A program made the translations under genes and the position numbers. Under the pieces are notes generated by a model that saw nothing but the letters and a program-made list of their open reading frames with translations, made no database searches and was not told the origin of the DNA. Positions 12,101 to 23,368 of a stretch of 64,000 nt of DNA are shown here, piece by piece. This DNA comes from Polytrichum commune (taxonomy: Eukaryota; Streptophyta; Polytrichopsida; Polytrichales; Polytrichaceae): positions 66,789,554-66,853,553 of the forward strand of contig OX485803.1 of NCBI GenBank assembly GCA_950295325.1, read 5' to 3'. Each line of letters starts with the position of its first letter. The stretch's first letter is position 1.

Positions 12101-15100
12101 TTGTCCTTGGCGAGGGGGGTAGGTGCATGCCAACTTGTTTGCACATGCTCAAAGTGTTCACATTTGAAAGGTATTAATAGTCTTTATGGTCTTCTTATAT
12201 TTGCAATGCTCATTTTGGGGTTACATATTGATCACTACCAACATATGAGTCCTAGAGAGTTGTCTTACGTTGGTGAAAGAACAATGTTGAAATTCACCAT
12301 TGTGCTAGAATTGCAGATTCTCCAATGACAGAGGTCAATTGTCCAGGACCCACATGCTTGTTGTAGATTTAGACCAAGTGCTTGAAGATGAAGCAACACC
12401 AATTGGTGGCAAAATTGGAGTCGTCTTTCTTTCATTTTTAGAGTTTGATGCATGCACGTCTTTTCCAAAAGATTTGAATTCTATAGCTAAGTTTGCAGAC
12501 ACCAGACGAACACACATGACCACAGTTGTTTTAGTCTACTTCTAGAAACTGATATTGGTGAATCTTGTTTCTTTGCAGGAGAATGGTACCCTAAAGATCC
12601 AAATGTAGTGGAATCAAATGCCCTAGCAGGACATGCTGCAAACTTCCAAGTGTACACATCATACACCCTCAATGGGTGGCCTGGACCTTTGAACAATTGC
12701 TCTAATGGTAAATTAAATTCATCCTGAAAGAATCTGATCAATTTTCTCCGACTATTCACAATGCCTTCATCATTATTCGCCCAGAAGATCATGTTACGCA
12801 AGAAGCACGACTTTACTCATAAACGAATCAACACCTACCAATTACATGTATCAATGTCAGTGTTCAAGTTAACATTTCACCCAGTCCACTATAAAAGTGC
12901 CTTCAATACAGAATTTTCTTGAACATATAATTATAAGCTAGCAGTTATACAGCATTGCATTTCAGTGTCTTACTTCTTGAGAGAAGTTAGTAATTTGTCA
13001 ATATAGAATGCCCATTGTTTGGTGGGTGTATTCAACACACTTAATCCTAGACTGTTTGTGGTAATTCTTTTGCTGCTGCAATTAATCAATCAATCTATTG
13101 ATTTGAGTAATTGGTGCACAGGTTATGCGAAGCTGAAGTTTGTTGCAGGGAAGACATATTTGCTGCGACTTGTTAATGCGGCACTCAATAATCACCACTT
13201 TTTCATGATAGCAAACCACACGATGACAGTTGTTGCAGCCGATGGGGAATATGTGAAACCATTTACAGTTACAGTGGCATTGCTCTCGCCTGGACAGACT
13301 ACGGATGTCCTGGTTACAGCTGACCAACCAAAAGGTAATTTAGGACACATTGGAGTTTAATATCCTCCATTTCAACAAGACTTTGTTTTGGAAGTTGGTC
13401 TCCTATGATATTTAATTGGTTTTTCTGCATAGAACATCAATAATTTTATTAGAGTCAACATTCAATTCAACAGGACTTTTTGCTGGGCATTGGTCTGCTC
13501 TAATTTTCCATTCGTTGTTTTGCATAGAACATCAATAAAAAAAAACAAAAAAGTATGTTTGTGGTGTAATATGTTTGGAGATAGTGTTTGAATTCTGAAT
13601 GAAGAGAGAAACTTTTACTTATTTTCCAGGTTCATTGAGGGTCAAACTAGTTTTAGCACCTCTTGACATGTCAAAATGAGTTGGACCTCCAATGAACCAT
13701 TGAACCAATGTAGAATGTTCTTCGTTCAAACCTCCACACTACCTTCAAAAATGTACGAAAAACTTACCAAACAAAAAACTTGGTGTTGTTTATTTATTAT
13801 AATCAACTCGTGACCAAAATCCCCATGGTCAATTAAAAGATAACTCTACTATGTTTACCAAATGTCATGCTAAATTCATCAAATCTAGTCCTATGTAAGA
13901 AGAAAGCACCGTAAACACCATGTGGAAATTTTCATGAAAAAATAAGTATCGCGGGTTGAACCAGACACAACTCTATGGGTACCAGGTCCTTATGCAGGCA
14001 AAGTTGTTTCCTGGAATTAGTGGGTGGCAAGCCTAAGCTTGTGGTCAAGAGAACATAAGTATTTTTTACAAAGAGACTAAGGTATAGCATGCTATAATCA
14101 TTACCCTACCCTTACCAAGAATCTAATATCTTACACCATACTTAGATATTGATTTTGAGAATGTTCAACACCTTAACATTAAGCTCTCGGGATGATTTTG
14201 GGTCGTCTACAAATAACACTCTGAATCTTTGTGATTTTTGCACATGAAATTCAAACAAGAAATATTACCCTAGACCTAAATTGAATTCATTCCTTGCATT
14301 CCATTTAAAAATAAATAAAATCTAATAACAGTAGCAGCTACCTATACTCAATGCTTCTTAGAGTGATGCTTTTAACACCCGTCACAAAGATTAAATTGGA
14401 TCATTGTCACTGGTTCTTTGCCACTACAAGCAATTTTTAGGTATCCAACGACCCATAATCCTTGTAGTTACCGTATATTTTACCTTAGCGTACCTATCTG
14501 AGTAGAAAATTTTGGAAGATTATGGAGACAAGTTTGTGTGCACGGGAGTCATTGAAATTGCTTTAAATGTTGGCTTCACCAGTCACATTCTTATGGTGTC
14601 TTGAACTTTTTCTTTCAATGTAGGCAAATATTACTTCGGAATAAGCGAATGGCGACCGTTGTCATTAGCCACGGATACTTCACCTTCAACACCCTCGATT
14701 GGAATTCTTGAGTATAGCGGTTGCCCCTCCTCTTCATCAGCAGCGGCGAAACCCTCTATAAATATGCCAACATTTCCTCCGCTTAATGACTCAACATTGG
14801 CACACAACTTCTCAAACAGTCTCTTTGGGTTGATCAATTCCAACCTTCCACGCACCACGGACCGTAGCTTTGTTTTCGCGGCGGCGGTTGCGAATGTTGT
14901 GTGCACCGCGGCCGAAAATTGCACGACGGGGACCAAAATTGCAACCACCCTCAACAATGTGACCTTCGACACCCCGACCAACAGCTCGATTTTGGAGGCC
15001 TACTACTACAAGACGAAAGGCGTGTACACGACGGACTTCCCTCCGAACCCGCCGGAGGTTCTCAACTTCACATCGAGCTCCACGGTCCTGCAGTACAACT

Positions 15101-15724
15101 TGACGTCGCACCGGGGAGCGAAAACACTGACGTTGAAGTATAACCAGACCGTGCAAATTATCCTGCAAGATGTCGACGTGTATCTTCTGGACTACCACCC
15201 GTTCCACTTGCACGGACACAATTTCTACGTGATTGGCTCCGGGTTCGGGAACTACAATGCCACCAGCGACCCGAAGAACTTCAACTTGGTGGATCCGCCG
15301 ATCCGCAACACCGTGGGGCTGCTGGAGGGCGGATGGGTTGCCATTCGTTTCTTAGCCAACAATCCAGGTGAGTCCTAGCATCCTTCAGGTCTTGTCAAGT
15401 AATGATGCTCCCAAGAAAAGATGGAATAGTTGGCATGCGATATCCGTTCATCACCTTCTACCCATGTCCACGTGGGCATGGGGGTTGCAAAGTTGATTGA
15501 TAAACTGAAGGCACAACTCATACCAAAATGAAAATATTTTCAATGTTTTTCTTACAGAAGTGTGTTAATCATCTTTGGTGACATAACAAAATATTGGTTC
15601 ATTGATAGAAGCATTAGAGCAACCCCTATGGTCATTAGAAAAGGAACCTATCATATTCGGTTTTCAAATGTTTTTTGGGCCAATATGACATGCTTGTTAT
15701 CTTTCACATAAATCATAAATCTTC

Positions 15725-15758
<34 letters not shown>

Positions 15759-16999
15759 CTTTAACTTTCAAATCTTGAGGGTGGGAAGGGGTGTAGAGTG
15801 TTGTCTCTTTCCTCCCCCCCCCCACCCCCCCAAAGAAATTAAAAAGAATCTAGAAAACCAATTATTGAGAGAAACATTTTCTAGTGACCATAGGACTTGT
15901 TAGATGATGGTGCTCATGGATTGATGATTTGTTATTTCACAAAGAGGAGAAACATGTCGGATCTTGAATATTGTGCATTGAGAAGGTCCATCCAATGATA
16001 GCATTCAAGTTTCTGATTTACAAATTAAGGGTTTTAACACTTTGAAATGTCTAGATATTTTTATAACTTATTAGAAGCAATTCTCTAAAGCATGGATCTA
16101 GTACATGCAAGTTCCTTTTCCTTGGAATATTTGGTTCTTTGTCCTAGAACCAAAGTCCCTACACTATTTGTGACTTTCAACCTAAATCTGCTCTGCAAGG
16201 ACCCTTCACAAAGTCTTAACTCATATAAGAATGAGAACAACTTGCAATGGCTGAACTGATATTATGATGTGTACTCTTAAAAGAAACTCTTCCATACTAC
16301 GAAAGCACTCCAAATTAAGATTTACTATTCTTAAAAATGTTTAGCAAATTTAGAGTCCGAACTAGGCTCTAAAGACAATTAAAGGTGCTATATAGGAATT
16401 ATTCGGTTACTTTTCTAAATTGGACATCTATATTTGGTTGGTGTGTGGTTAGACAAAGTTCGAGGAACAAAGATCATAAATGACACATAGTTCAAAGAGA
16501 TTGGTTTACGTCTTTAAATTTTCTCAACTATTCCACAATCAATAGTGAACACAATTGAGAGAATCCATGTATTAACCTACGGAATCAACAAACATGCACT
16601 TCCGATAACCATGAATCGTGGAACCTCCGATTTTCAATCTGGTTTTCGATGATGTTTCATCATAGTTTTGCTAATGCAACACAAATTTGACGGCGTAAAC
16701 CTGATGAATAAGAGAGTAGAGAACAAGAAAACCAAACCGTATAACACCCTCATGCCTTTGTTGCCATCCCAGGGAAGCAATCACTTAATTACACCAAAAT
16801 TCTCACACCAGTTTCTAATGTATGCACCTTTTTTTTTTTTGACTTGGCAGGAGTTTGGAACTTCCACTGCCACATTGAGAGGCACATGTCATGGGGCATG
16901 ATGATGGCCTTCATCACAGAAAATGGGGAGGGACCGACCGCAACATTGCCTGCCCCAAAACATCGCTTGCCACAATGCAAATATGACCCAAACCCCTGA
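9187..16999 (+). CDS. Laccase (plant multicopper oxidase), copy A, seven exons
   Basis: Secreted copper oxidase of the laccase family (benzenediol:oxygen oxidoreductase); plant members oxidise monolignols and other phenols in the cell wall while reducing oxygen to water. Exons: 9187-9321, 9736-9887, 11430-11668, 12579-12707, 13122-13334, 14624-15367, 16851-16999. All introns are GT-AG and the joins stay in frame, giving 586 codons plus stop, the usual plant length. Residues 1-31 form a signal peptide ending PAAA. Copper sites: HWHG at 95-98 (split by intron 2), WHAH at 139-142, HPFHLHGH at 481-488, [12 protein letters not shown] at 543-554. C544 and H549 would bind the type 1 copper, with M554 in the axial position. 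Many N-x-S/T sites fit a secreted glycoprotein. The start is the only Met giving a signal peptide. Which LAC subgroup it belongs to cannot be told by eye. Confidence 0.95.
9520..9682. other. Insert with hairpin in laccase A intron 1
   Basis: About 165 bp absent from intron 1 of copy B, which runs from 'ctattac' straight to 'agggggtc'. It contains nested perfect stems: CCACATTG (9543-9550) with CAATGTGG (9594-9601), and CCATGTT (9567-9573) with AACATGG (9580-9586). Origin unknown. Confidence 0.55.
10421..10650. mobile_element. 230-bp dispersed repeat in laccase A intron 2
   Basis: Present only in copy A; copy B joins the flanks directly at 'gggcacttcc|aactcc' (near 55210). The insert is bounded by a 6-bp direct repeat ACTTCC (10415-10420 and 10645-10650). 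Its reverse complement aligns over nearly its whole length with 20875-21085, including several AACCGG blocks. No inverted termini or poly(A) were seen. A SINE-like or LTR-derived fragment is possible; class not determined. Confidence 0.6.
11900..12017 (+). repeat. 5S rRNA-derived sequence in laccase A intron 3
   Basis: The stretch GGAACTCCGAGGTTAAGC (from 11934) and TACTCGGATGGGTGAC (from 11971), followed by CTCTTGTGTACCC, follows the order and spacing of the internal-control half of plant 5S rRNA (AGAACTCCGAAGTTAAGC ... TAGGATGGGTGACC ... CTCGTGTTGCACCC). The 5' half is much more diverged. It is probably a 5S pseudogene or part of a 5S-carrying retroelement such as Cassandra TRIMs or a 5S-derived SINE. 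Not a functional 5S gene. Copy B retains only the first part. Confidence 0.7.
13373..13540 (+). repeat. Imperfect tandem duplication in laccase A intron 5
   Basis: The segments 13373-13442 and 13468-13537 are diverged copies (both start 'caaca-gactt' and end 'catagaacatcaata'). Copy B has only one, which accounts for much of its shorter intron 5. Confidence 0.6.
15728..15756. repeat. (GA)n microsatellite in laccase A intron 6
   Basis: An uninterrupted GA dinucleotide run of 29 bp. Copy B has a shorter, interrupted version at about 60097-60115. Confidence 0.95.
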
Positions 17000-17185
17000 A
17001 TGATAATTCACAGCACTGACCTCGAACTTCTTGCTAAAGATGGGATTGGCATTTGAGCATTTCTCATCTGATGTCAAGAGGTTGCCAATTTTGGTGTTCT
17101 TCGATTATTCTTTTATAAACACTTTGATTTGTTACAGAGAGGCTCAATTGCCTCTTCAATGATTTCAGTATCACTTTGAAACGAA

Positions 17186-18179
17186 CTTGCGGACCATCTT
17201 TCACATAACTCCCCCCCTCTCCAAAAAAAAAGGGATTTGGTTTCGATTGAGTCTGTATATTATAAATTGGATTTGAGTCATTCTACTTGAAATTAACTTA
17301 ACCCTTTCAGATATTTCCTCCTGCCCACGGACTGTATTTGCTTTGAAAACTCTTCTCCATTTTGCATCCGCAGTTCAGTCTACTGTTGGAATATGAATTT
17401 TTTAGTCGCTTGAGTCAGAAAAATTCGAAGGGATATAGATTTAGGTGAGATTTTTGTCTTTTGGTCTTTAAATTGCAGTTTCCCTTTTGGTAGAAGCGAA
17501 CTCTTAACCCGTTAGGAGTTTGAAAGAGCAGTATGCATCCACTTCTGTCAAAAACCTCACTGTGTTGAAGATTTAATTCCTGTTGAACAACAGTGCAAAA
17601 ATCAACGGCCGAAACTGGAAAAGTAAGAAAACAAGAAATGTCATGGAGGAATCTGAGGGCAAGAGGGGGTTACCGCATAGGAGCTGCTTACCTCTCATTC
17701 ATCCTACATAAAGGCCTTTGAATAGTATGCAGCCTAGAGGTTATTCTTTTTGGTTAATTTGACAACCAAATTAATTATAAAGACCCCGAAGTAGTCTTGT
17801 CCAAGTCATTTGAGACAACACAATTACAAATCTATAAGGTAGAGGGTGCTTAAACTAACACTTTAAGTTATTGCACATACATATGGTTATGTGGTTGATA
17901 GAAATATTATACATTTATATTAGCCTTTGGGCCAAACATGAATATAAAGAAAAGAAAAATAGTCTTACTTGAACATTTGATGAATACTCAAAGTCAAAAC
18001 CACCAGCTACCTTAAACTTATTCATAGGCCCTCTGTATGACAACCTTGCATATGATGAGGACCCCCGCCTTTTGTTGGTTCATTGCCTAGAACCAACAAA
18101 ACATAGTGGGGTACTAGATCCAAGCTAGATCATAGCCCAACGTGGCCACCTCTATGATCCCACCTGGTTGAGTTGTAAA
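17186..18179. other. Intergenic, no gene seen
   Basis: Sequence beyond the end of the segmental duplication. It carries weak similarity to the upstream flank ('cctctcattcatcctacataaaggcc' type phrases near 17690 and 6390), so it probably contains repeat debris. No coding region. Confidence 0.5.
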
Positions 18180-19535
18180 CACGGGGGGGTGACTATCGGA
18201 ATTTTAGAAACCACGTGAGATAAAAAATAGGGTCAATTTAATTCGTTGAGGGTAAAATTTAAAAATTCGTTAGATCTACCATAGCTTTGGAAATATGTCC
18301 CATACATGATTATATATAAAATAGGGCGGTGAATAATTCCTCCATTTTAGTAATCAGTAGAAAAAAAATAGGATTATAGATATTGGATCCCCCCAAATGT
18401 GTGTAGTAGAATCAATAGAATAATTATGGGTTTGACTACTTGGATGAAGAATTGTGTAAATTCTGTCCAAATTTGAATGAAAAGTGTTAGTATGGAGGGA
18501 AAATGTTGTGGATTTTTTTGGGGGAAGGAACATTGTGATTTCTCAACGGCCCTTGGGTTGGCTTAGGGTTTGGACAAGCATAGTGGCGTGAAGGCGGTGA
18601 AGCGTTTGGGTAGGAGGTCTTGCGTTGGTGAAGCGTGAAGGGATGAAGCAGTGAAGCAGTGAAGCGTGGCACAAAGGCGGTAGGTAAGACACATTTTTTG
18701 GAGCTTTCTTCGTTGCTCCATAGCATTCATAGCATTCACACAGGTGTTTCACAAGCGCCAAAGATTCGGCTTGCTCCTCTTGCGGTAAGAGTCAATTTCG
18801 AACTCCAATTTCTTGATTTTTCTTGATTGGAAGTTAAACCTCTCCAAAACATTTTGTCTTATCATGACATTGTAGAGGATATCGATATGTACCTTGACAT
18901 GTATTGGAGGGTGCATAGTTATATCCTAACCCTTCACATTGTAAATATTTGGTACAAGGTTGAATGTGTTTGTGAACACAATTAAAGTAAATGTTTTTAA
19001 TTTTTGTATTTGGTTTTTTCAATTGAATGCAATCTTTTGTTTTGGAGAAGATAATTATGCAAAATTTCATATCTTATGACAATTGATTATAATTCTTGTT
19101 TTGTTCTATCCGTGTTTACAACTTGTCTATGTTATCTTCATGTTCATTGGTAATCTTTTAACTAAACTCCAAGTGTTATTGGTTGTGTTTTGAATGGCAT
19201 TTTGAATGCTTTAGCATTGGTATAACTAATTGAAACCGATTAAATAAAAAGATGGATGGTGTGGAACGTTTGTTGCTCACATAGTTGATTTTGCAATGCT
19301 ATAGTATTCCGTTCACTATTTGGTACTTGTACGATTTATAAAAAAAATATGATGCCAAAAATTGGTCTCTCTAAAAAATTACAAATAAACATAGGGTGCT
19401 TAAAAATATGTCAAAGCAACTTTATATCTACAAATAGGGAGGGAAAAAATACCAAGAGGTGCATAAATACCCCCCCATTAAATACCCCATTATCGCACGT
19501 GGTTACAAACTGTAAGGGGGTGTGACCCCCCCGTG
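18180..19535 (-). mobile_element. Non-autonomous hAT-type element, 1.36 kb (family 1)
   Basis: Starts CACGGGGGGGTGACTATCGG and ends with the inverted counterpart ...GTGACCCCCCCGTG. Its whole length aligns in inverted orientation with 31343-32687. Both ends carry an internal AAACCACGTG/CACGTGGTT block. No transposase frame is present. The flanking 8-mers do not match, so either the target duplication has decayed or the ends were rearranged. Superfamily assigned from the related copy with a perfect 8-bp duplication. Confidence 0.7.
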
Positions 19536-19829
19536 GGAATCACTCCTTCATAGCCAAACAATTGAGATTACAACCAAACTTCAACACTAAAAATGTCCAA
19601 GAATAAATACCAAGTAGTATAATCACCATGGAGAGAATTTAACCATTTATTCAAACACGAGGCAATGAACTTGCAATTAAGTATTACAAGTCATTGATTC
19701 AGGATACAACTCTGTGTATGATATTTAATTTACAATGACCAAAAAAATAAAAAATCCAACAAAGATTTGGCCTCACAATAAATGTTTTGGGCTCTCCATT
19801 TTTGTACAAATTTCTCTCCTCAAATACTA

Positions 19830-20336
19830 TATTCGTTAATCGGCGACTTTGGAAAGTCTCAAAATAGAATTACTCATAATTTGGGATGCCAATATTGTGA
19901 GCATACGGAACATAAGGCAACATCGGGAACATGACGGTTTACAAAGTCGCATCCGAAGAATATTCACATTCCTAAATAGAATAAGTATTTAAATCATAAT
20001 CAAAACATAAACTACACATGGAAATAATAATCTAATCCCAAAAACAAATGGTTTTATGTCATTATAGAGTCTAGGATGCGCATCCATACATAAAGGTCTT
20101 ATTGAATTGGATGGCACATCCCAAACCTATCTATAAATTTGAATGTAGCCGCAATAAAACCAAGTCTATAAAGTGCCCTATTTTTCAGACTAATTCCAAC
20201 CTACATTATGTTTCCCCATCTCCATCTTCCGCTTCACATCCATTCTTGGCGTCATTTTCCGCAGTTGCAATGCGTGCCAAGTTGTCTTTGGCATAATCTA
20301 TATGTTTTTGGGGGATGGTCATTGTTTCCGATTTGA
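19830..20336 (-). repeat. Inverted partial copy of the 31.2-33.1 kb element
   Basis: Its reverse complement aligns first with 31207-31342 (the C-terminal coding end of the remnant there) and then with 32696-33080 (its 3' flank). The 1345-bp hAT insertion is missing, so this copy shows the empty site near 20211-20230. Read in reverse, the coding end continues to a stop shortly after the insertion point. Confidence 0.7.
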
Positions 20337-20727
20337 AGTACTCTTGTGCACAAAACTATTATGAATATAACATTTAATGTCACCAATTCTAATTGTCTTT
20401 CTCAATACTAATTGTAAACTGTGGTGTAGTATCACCAACACTAAATATTAACCCAACATTATTTGTCATTCCTTGTAAATTTTTTGGGGCATTATAGATT
20501 TACAGTGCTGCAATTACTATCACTTACCAAGTGGTTTTCCATCCATATTTCAATCATCCATGCCAACATTTCATCACAAGTTGCTGACAAGAGAAGGTAG
20601 GGTTTCGGCCAATGGATGCACTCATCCATCATCCATGACAGTATTTGTAAACTATTCAGAAGTAGTGTTGTCCGAAAAATTACCATGGTGACACTAAATA
20701 TCATATTTAGTGCAATAGTCATCTCTG

Positions 20728-20749
20728 ATATATATATATATATATATAT
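20728..20749. repeat. (AT)n microsatellite
   Basis: Eleven AT dinucleotides. Confidence 0.9.
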
Positions 20750-20874
20750 TCATTCCACTCAAGAAAAATCCTGGCTTGAATCCCAATTTCTAACAGAAGT
20801 GCAAATTTCTAACACAATTATATCACAAACACAGGTAAATGATATAATCTCAGTTGGACTGTCAGGTTTCTGCT

Positions 20875-21085
20875 GAATCAATGATCGGGGAGAACCGGCA
20901 GTTAGTTACAGATGAACCGGTTGAAGTTCAAGACTGCAGGAAAATTACCGATGATATTAGAGGAATTTATAGAATATATTCCGATTTAATAAAGGAAAAC
21001 CGGAGGATGTCAACATGTAACCGGTTGGACTTGCAAACACTAGGATTTCAACCGATTATGACCAAAATCTCCAGGATCACTGTGC
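20875..21085 (-). mobile_element. Dispersed AACCGGTT-rich repeat, second copy
   Basis: Aligns in inverted orientation with 10421-10650. The shared landmarks are AACCGGTTGAAG, ATGTCAACATGTAACCGG and the GGGAGAACC start. No terminal repeats recognised. Confidence 0.55.
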
Positions 21086-22067
21086 TGAATTACCATAAAT
21101 TTGGAGTACATCATGGATGTGTTTTCTAAAGAATTCAAAAGCTTGGCAAAGTCTAGACTCTGGTGAAATATATTATATGGTTTTTTGTGGTCAAGATATG
21201 TGCTCGTGGATAATATTATGAAATATAATACTTGAACTCAGATTGTGCGCCATTATACTCATGAAAGTAGATACTAGAGCTGCTTATCCTGGGTTTAATG
21301 GGTGCTGAGTATGGCATCTGAAACTTACAGCAGGTACTCTTCGATAATCTTCACCTCCTTCGAATGTACCCAAATTCCATCCAATCGACGAGGTGGGTTA
21401 ATCCCTCCAACCATGTTGATTTGTATTTCTAAAAATCGATCAGCAGCCGTCCCAGGTGTATATCTCTACCTGAAATATATGCCTCCATGTGCACCGGCAC
21501 AGCCATTACTGAATCAAGTGGGAATTCATTTATTCTAGCTAAGTGCTTTGAAGAATGATCAGCTAAAAATCCATACTTTAAGACATGCAAATTGCAAGCA
21601 AACATTGAGTGACCTGAAATGACTCAAAACAGACTAGATCTCAATTCACTTTGGTACAGCGACCATGGAAATCATTCCATATCCATCAAGACAGTGATAT
21701 CTTTTGTGAGGACAAACTTATGAAACATTTCATTACTTATATGCATACAACTTTACAAGGTCGCCAGGACCGGAAAGAGAGAGCGAAGGAGAGAGAGGCT
21801 GCTCTCCCTCCAGGTGCACGAAGTTGTCAAGAATTTCCTTACAGCAGAAGACTAATTTCGTCGAGGTGCATATATGCTTCGACACATTTTGGTGTTGCAT
21901 AATGTTCCTTTTCTCATCCCGGATTCTGCAGTTTATTTAAGGTCAGTCATTACTGATGTGATCCGGCGAAAGTGCACAATGCAATGTGAGGGCTATGTTT
22001 TGCAATCTCTGATCAATTCGGTTAATTATCACAGGGTCGTGGCCATGTGCACATTCTTCACTGATCC
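21086..22067. other. Downstream flank of the GH5 gene, no gene seen
   Basis: Non-coding sequence. The short open frames lack any recognisable domain. Confidence 0.5.
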
Positions 22068-23368
22068 TCAGATGATGGCCTGCTTCTTGTAGCAAAAAGA
22101 ATCTGTTTGATTGAGGAGCTCCAACTCGATCTTCAAGTTTTTGCAGACATCAGGATTATTAGCCTCGGTAGGATCGGTTCTTGGGATTACACCAGCTTCC
22201 ACGGCTTGGTTATACCCCCACCGCCAATCGTTCCGCCCACCGATCCAGTTCACTTTCCATGTCCAGAAGATCCATCCTTTCTGTTTCTCATAGCTATCCA
22301 TTTGAGCACCGAACCAGCTTCGGTACCAACTCACCGCGTCACCTTTGTTGATGTCAAAGTCATCTGAATTAGGGTATTCTGTCGCCAAGCTCCACTCTCC
22401 GACAATGATAGGCGAGTTTCCACCAACATCCTCAAAACAAGGGTGGAACAGGTAATCTCTCCGCGTGGGCGGGACAAAGCAGCTATGAGAGGGCTGACAA
22501 TCTCCATCGTAGGCCCGGTAGTTATGGTCATCGTAGAGTGCGAAGCTTAGGTCGACGTCCCCCAGGCCTTGGGTAGGGTTACCTCCACCCGCGTACCATC
22601 GGCCATCCATCATCTGAATGTGGAGTCGACTATCCGCAGACACTTTCAAGCCATCCTCCACAGCCCGGATGCGTTTCCACGCATTAGGGTAAAACTCATA
22701 AAACATGCTGTGCTTCTCGCCGTTTGTAAACGGCACAGGCTCGTCCACAATTTCGATGGCGCCAACGTTACCGAACGTGCTGTCTGTATGTCTGACGCTT
22801 GTGATCCACTCCAACCACTGGTATGCTCTCTCGTAGATTCCAGAGTCGAAGAACCCCACCCGCTTCACGGATTTCCTCGTAAACTGATGGTTAGGGCTCT
22901 GCCCTCCCGGTGCAGCATGTAACTCTAAGATGATGTACAAGCCCGCGGATGTAGTCATGCGGCAGACATTCTCGAGGTAAGGAAATTCACCTCGAGAGAA
23001 GAGCTCACCAGATTGGACAAGCTCGTCGTGGATCCAAACCCTAATGGGATCCGCACCGTGTTCAATCCATAGCTCTTGATCAGATTGATATCCTCCTGAG
23101 TGATCCAGGATCCCCAGTGGCGCTGGAACGTTGCATCTGCAGCGGCTTGCCCCAGAGCTTGAGTACACTCAAACTCGTCGTTGCGATGCCTGCAACCCAT
23201 GCTGTTCCATTCGTCCCCCATCATCCATGGCTCCACGATGAAGAGTCCTCCCAAATTCACCCCCCGAATCTTACTTTCGTTCGGAAGCCATTCATTGGCA
23301 CTCGAAATGCTGCAACATAGTAGCAGGATTAGGCCCAAAGCAATCTGCAAATCGCCGCACTTGATCAT
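22068..23368 (-). pseudogene. Fungal-type exo-beta-1,3-glucanase (GH5), one frameshift
   Basis: Reads like the secreted fungal GH5 glucan 1,3-beta-glucosidases (subfamily 9), which release glucose from beta-1,3-glucan ends. The start at 23368 gives a signal peptide (MIKCGDLQIALGLILLLCC...SSA). Conserved stretches follow in order: IRGVNLGGLFIVEPWM, DEWNSMGC, WITQEDINLIKSYGLNTVRI, LELHAAPGGQ, IEIVDEPVPF (acid/base Glu; the usual Asn before it is Asp here), DDHNY, and IIVGEWSLA (nucleophile Glu). At about 23037 one base is missing in the LGF-WIHDEL region, which moves the frame; the rest is open to the stop at 22068. Full length would be near 433 residues, normal for the family. No introns. A recent pseudogene or a sequence error are both possible. 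Transfer from a fungus to a plant ancestor is inferred from similarity only. Confidence 0.85.

Larger units (their letters stand above)
1289..17185 (+). repeat. Segmental duplication, copy A (laccase unit)
   Basis: From 'cacaataact' at 1289 to 'gaaacgaa' ending at 17185 this sequence aligns co-linearly with 47433-61557, in the same orientation. The match covers the 5' flank, all exons, all introns and the 3' flank of the laccase gene. Sequence outside both ends is unrelated between copies. The copy is 15.9 kb long against 14.1 kb for copy B. The difference comes from discrete indels: 3288-5313, the 6692-6766 microsatellite, about 6876-7470, 9520-9682 and 10421-10650 are longer or present only here. 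Both copies have the same strand, with starts about 46 kb apart. Confidence 0.9.

Noticed and set aside
14812-15219. 135-residue open frame on the minus strand within laccase exon 6
   Set aside because: It is antisense to the GC-rich laccase exon and has no domain; the sense frame is clearly the gene.
22569-22922. 117-residue plus-strand frame over the GH5 gene
   Set aside because: Shadow of the GH5 coding sequence on the other strand.
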